A stretch of 64,000 bases of DNA from CAYHHI01 sp964356335 (GTDB lineage Bacteria; Arandabacterota; Arandabacteria; Arandabacterales; Arandabacteraceae), in NCBI GenBank assembly GCA_964356335.1, contig CAYHHI010000007.1, forward strand, positions 1-64,000. Direction: 5' to 3'. Below are positions 57,701 to 64,000 of the stretch, one piece after another (the stretch's first letter is position 1; each line of letters starts with the position of its first letter). Below the pieces are notes generated by a model. That model had not been told where the DNA came from, did not search any database, and saw nothing but the letters and a program-made list of their open reading frames with translations. The translations under genes were made by a program, and so were the position numbers.

Positions 57701-58038
57701 AAAGTAGAAGCGGACCGAAGCCCAAAAGCGGTCCGCAGTGGAAACGCGTCTTGACACATGTAACCAGACGTTGACCACCTGAGCTTGACTTCGCCCTCAA
57801 GTTGCCTGCATTCGCGCCAATAGCAGGACGCCAGTCCGTTCCAGAGAAAGTTGGTCTCACGAGCGCCAGTACCAGGCAATCAACACCAGCCACGAGCCGT
57901 CGGGTCTCAACCGTCCCACTCGTGGGCATCGATCAAGTCCCATCGTTTCGCTCGCAGTAAGTCGTCGCCGAGTCTCACCTGTAGTTGACCCCAGGCGGGC
58001 ATCCTTCTTGCTAGTCCTCGGTTCTCTGTGGTGGAACT
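57701..58038. other. Intergenic region with one hairpin
   Basis: No gene seen in these 338 bases. A stem GCGGACCG (57710-57717) with CGGTCCGC (57729-57736) follows the cysteine-rich gene and may end its transcript, although no T-run follows. The rest, up to comEC, contains no convincing promoter or RNA gene. Confidence 0.5.
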
Positions 58039-60411
58039 ATGCGGCGACCTTCGCTCTTCTTTCTCGTTACAGCCTGGACAGGTCTTCTCTGCGGCGACGC
58101 CGTCGGGGCAAGTTTCTCAAGTGTTATCGTGCCCCTCGTTGCCTTCGGGATAGGCTTGCCGGTCTTCAGAGACCGCCGCATGCGCCTCGCGATTCTAGCA
58201 ACAGCCTTCTTCTTGATCGGCATCCTCAGGAGTCCTGAAGCCTCGTGGAACAGAGTCAGGGTCCCACCCGAACTCGGGTCGGCGATCAAAGTCCCAGTGG
58301 TCTTGAAAGTTGAGACACCCTTCCTTGCGGCTGAGTGTTCAGACAGGGTGAGTGCGGAAGTGAGGGAGGTCACGGTCGGCCCGACGGCACTGGAAGGGAG
58401 GAAGGTGATGCTCAGGGGCTTTGAGAAGGTCACGCCCCCAGGCCGAAGCCGTTTCACGGTATGCGGCAAGTTCCAACCTCCTAAGGCCAAGCTCAATCCA
58501 TACGGCATGGACATGAGAACGCAGAATATGCGTCTTGGAGTGGTCGGCGCCGTTGATATCAGTGCCATCGCAGACGAGCCCGGCCATGGGCTTGTCGCCC
58601 GCTTCTCGTCCTTCCGCGAGCGGCTCGAAGGCCTTATCCTTGCATCCTACCCGGGCGAAGCCTCGGGCATGCTCGCAGCCATGCTCCTGGGGCAGAGGAC
58701 GACCATCTCGCCACATGTGCAAACGGTTATGCTAAAAGCCGGAACCTATCACGTGATCGCCGTGTCCGGTCTCCATGTTGTGATCGTCCTGATGGTTCTT
58801 TCGGCGTTCTTGAGTGTCTTTGGACTCCCGAGGGTCATCCTGGTCGCGATCTATGCCGCCGCTGTAGTCTTCTACATCATTTTCACCGGGACGCCTCCTT
58901 CGGCAGTAAGGGCAGGCGGACTTTTCTTGGTGGCGAGTCTCTGTAGGCTTCTTCAGTGGAAGACCGATTTCACTAATACCGTGTGTGCGGCAGGTACGAT
59001 AATGCTCCTCATGTTTCCCTATTTTGCATGGGATATCGGGTTCCAGCTCTCGCTGGGAGCGGTCATCGGCATGACGGTGCTCGTGCCTCAGCTTGACCCT
59101 CCATCCGCAACCGGCAGTTCGATATTGCGGCGTGCCGTCAAGTACGCAACGTCGGGCTTCATGGTATGTCTTGCTGCCCAGGCCTTTACCCTGCCGATTG
59201 TGCTCTATGACTTCGGCCGAACATCGCTGGTCGCGCCGGCGGGCAACTTCATCATGGTGCCCTTGACAACCCTGGCGATTGCCGGTGGCATTGAGGCGTC
59301 ATTTGCCCTGCTCATATCCGAGAATCTTGCTGTGATCCTCCTCAAAGCAGCAGCCTTCGTCACCCACGTCTCGATTTTCGTAACAGATATCATCACGCGA
59401 CTCCCTCATGCCCTGGTTTTCTCCGGAAGACCGGGCCTGGTCCGCATAATCGCCTATTGCTGTGGGCTTGCCTTCCTGAGTTTCGGCATGCGAGGGATGA
59501 AGAAGCATATCAAACTGCTCTTGCTCCTTGGCCTGCATGGCTTGTTGATCTTTCCCTTTCCTCAACGGGCGGACCATGTCATGAGACTGACGTTTCTATA
59601 CGTAGGCGATGGCGACGCCGTTCTTGTGGAGACGCCCGGAGGAGGGAGGACGCTCATAGATGCCGGTCCCAACACTGAGGTCTATGGCCAGGCCCAAAAC
59701 CAGGTCATGCGTTTTCTTGCCATGAAGGCGATTGGCAGGCTCGATAGGGTGATAGTGAGCCATCCTCATGATGACCATTACGGCGGCCTGGTATCGCTGC
59801 TGGAAAACTTCCAGATAGGCGAGATAGTGGTGGGAGATCTCGCCGGTGAAGCCGATTACGAACAACTCCTTGAGCGGGCGAGGACAAAGGGCGTCAATGT
59901 AAGGGTGACCAGGGCAGGCGACGTCTGGCAGAGCGGTGGGGCGAGTTTCGAGGTTCTGCATTCGGGAGAAGGGGAGGCAACGCAGGAAGGGAAGGGAGGG
60001 GAAAGCGGAGAAGACCCAAATGCTAACTCGGTGGTGCTCAGGTTGACCTTCGGACGGGCGGGTTTCATGTTCACAGGGGACGTCACACCTGATGTCCAGG
60101 GGGATCTCGCTGCCAGCGTAGACAGCCTGAGGTGTGAGGTGCTCAAGGTGCCGCATCACGGAGCGCGAGCCTGGATTGATGCAGGTTTCCTCAAGAGACT
60201 CGGGGCCAGGTTTGCCATCATATCAGTAGGCTCGAAGTTCGCATCGCACCCGTCGCCCGCCACGATCGCATTCCTCGAGAACTCAGGAGTGCGGACCTTC
60301 ACGACAAATTCCGACGGCGCGATCACAATCGTTACAGACGGCCAAGCGATGGAGCTCAAGACCGAGTCCGGGACTTGTATTACCTATACCGCCTCAGGCA
60401 GAGCGGATTGA
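58039..60411 (+). CDS. comEC: DNA internalization competence protein ComEC/Rec2
   Basis: A 790-residue inner membrane channel for DNA uptake. The N-terminal membrane segments and DUF4131-like region cover about 1-200. The Competence domain has A-V-S-G-L-H-V-V-I and G-T-P-P-S-A-V-R-A-G. The C-terminal metallo-beta-lactamase domain begins near 515 and carries S-H-P-H-D-D-H-Y-G-G-L and V-P-H-H-G-A-R. All domains of a full ComEC are present, so natural transformation is possible if pilus genes exist elsewhere. The ribosome site is weak. purN follows after 184 bases with no visible gene between. Confidence 0.92.
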   Translation: MRRPSLFFLVTAWTGLLCGDAVGASFSSVIVPLVAFGIGLPVFRDRRMRLAILATAFFLIGILRSPEASWNRVRVPPELGSAIKVPVVLKVETPFLAAECSDRVSAEVREVTVGPTALEGRKVMLRGFEKVTPPGRSRFTVCGKFQPPKAKLNPYGMDMRTQNMRLGVVGAVDISAIADEPGHGLVARFSSFRERLEGLILASYPGEASGMLAAMLLGQRTTISPHVQTVMLKAGTYHVIAVSGLHVVIVLMVLSAFLSVFGLPRVILVAIYAAAVVFYIIFTGTPPSAVRAGGLFLVASLCRLLQWKTDFTNTVCAAGTIMLLMFPYFAWDIGFQLSLGAVIGMTVLVPQLDPPSATGSSILRRAVKYATSGFMVCLAAQAFTLPIVLYDFGRTSLVAPAGNFIMVPLTTLAIAGGIEASFALLISENLAVILLKAAAFVTHVSIFVTDIITRLPHALVFSGRPGLVRIIAYCCGLAFLSFGMRGMKKHIKLLLLLGLHGLLIFPFPQRADHVMRLTFLYVGDGDAVLVETPGGGRTLIDAGPNTEVYGQAQNQVMRFLAMKAIGRLDRVIVSHPHDDHYGGLVSLLENFQIGEIVVGDLAGEADYEQLLERARTKGVNVRVTRAGDVWQSGGASFEVLHSGEGEATQEGKGGESGEDPNANSVVLRLTFGRAGFMFTGDVTPDVQGDLAASVDSLRCEVLKVPHHGARAWIDAGFLKRLGARFAIISVGSKFASHPSPATIAFLENSGVRTFTTNSDGAITIVTDGQAMELKTESGTCITYTASGRAD

Positions 60412-60595
60412 GCGACGGCCACGCTGGGCACGGGCGCTTCGAGCGAGGTCGCCCCAGGCAGCGCTGATACCCGCAGGATGGATTAGGCTTGACGATGCCT
60501 CGGCTGGCCTGATATCGTGTGACCGGTTCGCAATCTCAGGAAGCAGATTCACCAACAGCGAGAGAGACCGACTGATAGCAGGTGAGGCGCGGGCA

Positions 60596-61246
60596 TTGGC
60601 GAAAATCAGGGTAGGGGTTCTGGCTTCCGGCCGCGGGTCCAATCTTCAGGCGCTCATGGATTCCGTGAAGGCCGGCACACTTGACGCGGAAATAGGGGTG
60701 GTGATAAGCGATGTCGAGGATGCAATGGCCCTTGAGCGGGGGAGGCGTGGGGGGATAGAAGCCCGCTACATAGAACCTGGTCCCAAGAAGAGCCGCCTGA
60801 GTGAGGAAGCCGAAACCAGAGTGATCGAGACCCTTGACGCGCGCGGCGTTGATCTAGTTGCTCTCGCAGGTTTCATGCGGATCCTCGGTCCCAAGCTGGT
60901 CCGTCATTTCAGATATCGCATCATGAACATCCATCCGGCGCTCCTGCCATCTTTCCCAGGGCTTCACTCGCAGAAGCAGGCCCTCGACTATGGCGTCAAA
61001 TACTCGGGCTGTACGGTTCACTTCGTGGATGAGGGGGTGGACACAGGTCCCGTAATCATCCAAGCTGCTGTGCCTGTGCTTGACGATGACACCGAGGCGA
61101 AGCTCTCGGAGAGGATACTGCGCGAGGAGCACCGCATCTACACGGAGGCCATAAGGCTCTTCTCTGAGGGACGGCTCAAGATTGATGGCAGGAAGGTGAC
61201 GGTACTGCCCGAAGGAGCATCCCATGCAGGCCCTTACATCTGTTGA
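60596..61246 (+). CDS. purN: Phosphoribosylglycinamide formyltransferase
   Basis: Transfers a formyl group from 10-formyl-THF to GAR in purine synthesis. V-L-A-S-G-R-G-S-N-L-Q-A-L near the start, N-I-H-P-A-L-L-P-S-F-P-G with the catalytic His, and G-C-T-V-H-F-V-D-E-G-V-D-T-G-P with the catalytic Asp are all present. 216 residues. TTG start with GTGAGG upstream. Overlaps purC by 23 bases. Confidence 0.95.
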   Translation: MAKIRVGVLASGRGSNLQALMDSVKAGTLDAEIGVVISDVEDAMALERGRRGGIEARYIEPGPKKSRLSEEAETRVIETLDARGVDLVALAGFMRILGPKLVRHFRYRIMNIHPALLPSFPGLHSQKQALDYGVKYSGCTVHFVDEGVDTGPVIIQAAVPVLDDDTEAKLSERILREEHRIYTEAIRLFSEGRLKIDGRKVTVLPEGASHAGPYIC

Positions 61247-62114
61247 CATCTGTGACCTCAAGGTCTTCTCAAGAGGCAAGGTGAGAAGCGTCTATGACCT
61301 TGGTCGCCAGATTCTCATCGTGGCATCGGATAGGGTTTCCGCCTTTGATCACGTGCTCGCCTCTGGCATACCCGACAAGGGGAAGATCCTCACGGCGATC
61401 TCTGCCTTCTGGTTCAGGAAACTCGAAGGCATATCGAAGAATCACATGATAACCACTGACGTTGACAAGTTCCCTCCTCCGGCAAGCAGGCACAAGGACT
61501 TGTTGCGCGACAGATCAATGCTTGTCTGGAAGGCTGAGCGGATCGACATGGAGTGCATCGTACGAGGTTATCTCGCAGGATCGGCATGGAAGGAATATGC
61601 CGCCACCGGCAAAGCAGGAGGGCTCGATCTTCCGCGCGGCCTCAGCCTTAATGCCAGGCTCGACCGCCCGATCTTCATGCCTTCCACCAAGTCAGATGAG
61701 GGCCATGACCGCAACATAACCGTCCGGGAAATGGTTGGGATTGTGGGCTCGGGGCCGGGCGAATACATGATGGCGAAGAGCCTCATGCTTTTCGACGAAG
61801 CCCGGAAACTCGCCGAAGCCAAAGGCATCACGCTGGTTGACACTAAGTTTGAATTCGGATACTTCGAGGATGAGATAATTCTGATAGATGAGATTTTCAC
61901 GCCTGACTCATCGCGGTTTCTTTATAGAGAGAAGGGTTCGGTGGAGCCAATAAACCTTGATAAGCAATTGATCAGAGATTACTTAGAAAAAATCGGCTGG
62001 GACAAGAACCCGCCGGCACCCGAGCTGCCACCTGAAATAGTAACCGAGGCGAGGCGGCGCTATCTCGTCATTCTTGAGAAGATGACAGGGGAGATACCCG
62101 TATGGGCGAAATAG
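61224..62114 (+). CDS. purC: Phosphoribosylaminoimidazole-succinocarboxamide synthase
   Basis: SAICAR synthetase, joining aspartate to CAIR. R-G-K-V-R-S-V-Y-D-L near the N-terminus, D-R-V-S-A-F-D, E-C-I-V-R-G-Y-L-A-G-S-A-W-K and L-V-D-T-K-F-E-F-G are the family blocks. 296 residues, the longer form. It overlaps purN upstream and purH downstream (13 bases). Confidence 0.95.
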   Translation: MQALTSVDICDLKVFSRGKVRSVYDLGRQILIVASDRVSAFDHVLASGIPDKGKILTAISAFWFRKLEGISKNHMITTDVDKFPPPASRHKDLLRDRSMLVWKAERIDMECIVRGYLAGSAWKEYAATGKAGGLDLPRGLSLNARLDRPIFMPSTKSDEGHDRNITVREMVGIVGSGPGEYMMAKSLMLFDEARKLAEAKGITLVDTKFEFGYFEDEIILIDEIFTPDSSRFLYREKGSVEPINLDKQLIRDYLEKIGWDKNPPAPELPPEIVTEARRRYLVILEKMTGEIPVWAK

Positions 62115-63679
62115 CAACCGCCCTCATCAGTGTCTATGAGAAGACGGGGCTCGATGATTTGGCGAAGCGGCTGCGCGGTATGGGTATCAAGATCATCGCA
62201 AGCGGAGGCACGGGCGCATATCTTGCGCAGGCAGGAATTGAATGTGAAGATATCTCGGAGATGACCGGAAAGACCGAGCTCCTGGGGGGACTTGTAAAGA
62301 CTCTCCATCCGGGGATCCATGCAGGCATACTGGCGGACCGTGCGAATCAGGTCCACATGGCTGAGCTCGCTTCGCTGGGATACGAGAAGATCGACATGGT
62401 TGTGGTTAACTTCTATGCAATACCTGAGGCGACAGGCAGGAAGGACCTTTCCTTTATCGACATAGGTGGACCTGCGATGGCGCGGGCCGCCGCGAAGAAC
62501 TTCCGGTCTTGCGTTCCTGTCCCCCACCAGTCGTGGTATGAGGCGGTTGCGGGCGAGCTCGAGGCGCAGGGCGCGGTCGGTGAAGATCTCCGATGGAAGC
62601 TTGCCACTGACACAATTCGCCGAACCGGCGCCTATGATTCCAGATCTCTTAACACGCTCGGATTGGGGCTGGACTCGGCGTTGGGGCAGCGGATCGGCAG
62701 TGAGTCGATGCTTGTGAATCTTACTAAGTCGCTCGGCCTCAGGTACGGTGAGAATCCTCATCAGGAGGCCGGGTTCTTTACCACGGGCATGGAGCCGGGC
62801 TTCAGAGTCCTGAAGGGAGAGCTTTCATACAACAACATTCTGGATCTGGATTGCTGCATCGGGCAGGTATCGGAGTTCGACGGCAAGGCTGCCGCCATTA
62901 TCAAGCATGTCGGCCCTTGCGGTGTCGCGGAGGCAGGAACATGTGTTGAAGCCCTTGAGCGCGCCTACGCCTGTGATCCTGTTTCAGCCTTCGGCGGGGT
63001 GATAGGAGTGAACTTCATTTTTGACAAGGAGTGCGCGGACTTTTTGGGCAAGCGTTTCGTGGAATGCATAGGGGCACCCGAATTCGACGAGCGAGCCCTG
63101 GGCCTCTTGGGCAAGAAGAAGGTGCGGCTGGTGACAGCACGGATGGACAGGGTGGGGCTCGGGGAGTCAGACGGAAGCAGGACGGACCTCGGCAAGTCGA
63201 GCGTCGACAAGGCGCTGCCGGTTTTGCTGCGGTCTGCGCTGGGGGGAGTGCTTTTTCAGGCGCGGGACAGTATCCTGCTCAAAGATGATGTGAAGTTCGT
63301 GAGCGGAGAACGGCCACCTGATAGTATCTTCGAAGACCTGGTTTTTGCGTGGAAGGTTGCAAAACACGTGCGATCAAATGCCATAGTTTTCGCCAAGGGC
63401 AGACGGACTCTGGGGATCGGGGCGGGCCAACCGAGTCGGGTCGATTCCACAAAGCTTGCCATCATGAAAGCTGCTCAGGCCGGACACGGCCTCAAGGGCA
63501 GCGTCATGGCAAGCGACGGTTTCTTCCCGTTTCCAGATTGCGTCGAGCTTGCGGCCCAGGCGGGTGCATGCGCGGTGATTCAGCCTGGAGGGAGCATCCG
63601 TGACGATGAGGTGATTGAGGTTGCACGGAGGCTCGGGATAACGATGGCTGTGACATCAGTGAGGCACTTTAGACACTAG
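62102..63679 (+). CDS. purH: Bifunctional AICAR formyltransferase/IMP cyclohydrolase
   Basis: Catalyses the last two steps to IMP. The N-terminal cyclohydrolase domain has L-I-S-V-Y-E-K-T-G, A-S-G-G-T-G and G-R-V-K-T-like T-L-H-P-G-I-H-A-G-I-L. The C-terminal formyltransferase domain has L-R-Y-G-E-N-P-H-Q, K-H-V-G-P-C-G-V-A, and A-S-D-G-F-F-P-F-P-D near the end. 525 residues. ATG lies inside the end of purC. Confidence 0.95.
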   Translation: MGEIATALISVYEKTGLDDLAKRLRGMGIKIIASGGTGAYLAQAGIECEDISEMTGKTELLGGLVKTLHPGIHAGILADRANQVHMAELASLGYEKIDMVVVNFYAIPEATGRKDLSFIDIGGPAMARAAAKNFRSCVPVPHQSWYEAVAGELEAQGAVGEDLRWKLATDTIRRTGAYDSRSLNTLGLGLDSALGQRIGSESMLVNLTKSLGLRYGENPHQEAGFFTTGMEPGFRVLKGELSYNNILDLDCCIGQVSEFDGKAAAIIKHVGPCGVAEAGTCVEALERAYACDPVSAFGGVIGVNFIFDKECADFLGKRFVECIGAPEFDERALGLLGKKKVRLVTARMDRVGLGESDGSRTDLGKSSVDKALPVLLRSALGGVLFQARDSILLKDDVKFVSGERPPDSIFEDLVFAWKVAKHVRSNAIVFAKGRRTLGIGAGQPSRVDSTKLAIMKAAQAGHGLKGSVMASDGFFPFPDCVELAAQAGACAVIQPGGSIRDDEVIEVARRLGITMAVTSVRHFRH

Positions 63680-63697
63680 CGCCGAGGTCATCCAACC

Positions 63698-64000
63698 GTG
63701 GAGCATAAAGGCCACATTGTAGTCCTCGATTTCGGCTCTCAGTACACTCAGCTGATTGCGCGGAGAATAAGGGAGATTGGCGTCTATTGCGAGATTCTCC
63801 CTTACTGGACGAGCGGCAAAGACCTCGTTCGGCGAAAGCCTAGGGGCATCATCTTTACGGGTGGACCAATGAGCGTTTATGCGATAGGTGCTCCCGTGCC
63901 GCGCAAGGAAGTGTTCGATCTCGGCATTCCCATTCTCGGCATCTGCTACGGCTTCCAGCTGATCACGCAGATGTTTGGCGGTGAGGTGGAAAGGGCTCCG
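63698..64000 (+). CDS. guaA: GMP synthase, N-terminal glutaminase part (cut by window end)
   Basis: From GTG 63698 an open frame runs to the end of the window (101 codons). It reads V-L-D-F-G-S-Q-Y-T-Q-L-I-A-R-R, then F-T-G-G-P-M-S-V-Y and I-L-G-I-C-Y-G-F-Q-L, with the amidotransferase cysteine in G-I-C-Y-G. These are the class I glutaminase blocks of GuaA, which makes GMP from XMP. Only the first part of the glutaminase domain is visible. It follows purH by 18 bases. Confidence 0.92.
   Translation, partial: MEHKGHIVVLDFGSQYTQLIARRIREIGVYCEILPYWTSGKDLVRRKPRGIIFTGGPMSVYAIGAPVPRKEVFDLGIPILGICYGFQLITQMFGGEVERAP

Overview
This window is bacterial chromosome of moderately high GC. No phage, insertion sequence, CRISPR array or rRNA gene was seen. 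Genes for ADP-heptose synthesis, PorV/UPF0164-like and OmpA-like barrels, a lipoprotein, and secreted enzymes ending in FlgD-like/type IX-like sorting domains indicate a Gram-negative with an outer membrane. GTG and TTG starts are frequent. Many promoters read as TTGACA-N16/17-TANNNT. With a PPi-type phosphofructokinase, DUF6754, an NfnAB/SudAB pair and a tandem BadF-type activase, the best guess is an anaerobic or fermentative member of an uncultured FCB-like candidate phylum (WOR-3/TA06/Eisenbacteria type). That placement is inference, not shown by a marker here.

Layout: 1-2 kb, start of a DUF3467 gene and a secreted M6 protease. 2-7.5 kb, rfaE1/rfaE2, a cyclic-2,3-diphosphoglycerate-synthetase-like GTPase, sucCD (SucD with a lysine-rich tail) and a free 22-residue lysine-rich peptide. 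7.6-10.5 kb, ndk and an NfnAB/SudAB oxidoreductase. 10.5-17.4 kb, yceD-rpmF-plsX-fabH-fabD-fabG-acpP-fabF-rnc. 17.4-23 kb, a lower-glycolysis operon (pfp, fba, gap, pgk, tpiA, secG) followed by tRNA-Leu(GAG). 23-32.5 kb, secreted peptidases and deacetylase, era, small envelope proteins and an adenosine-specific kinase. 32.5-35.3 kb (minus strand), a 4-hydroxybutyryl-CoA dehydratase-like enzyme and asnA. 35.5-38.8 kb, a four-gene membrane cluster of unknown function. 38.9-40.3 kb, a radical SAM protein and a deoxyribosyltransferase-like protein.

The most interesting region is 40.4-53.4 kb. A DUF4912 protein, a GH57 glucan branching enzyme and an atypical GalT-family protein (behind a near-perfect sigma-54 promoter) are followed by a ParA ATPase fused to an AMPK-beta-type glycogen-binding domain. 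Next come a second MinD/ParA-like protein that has lost the signature lysine and carries a ParB-like N-terminal peptide, then a possibly degenerate nuclease-fold protein. I propose a ParA-type system that positions or segregates glycogen granules.

The remainder holds a UroD-family protein, an outer membrane barrel preceded by a direct repeat, a methyltransferase-like gene of different composition, several very small genes, a single-domain response regulator, comEC, and a purine run purN-purC-purH-guaA, with guaA cut by the window end.
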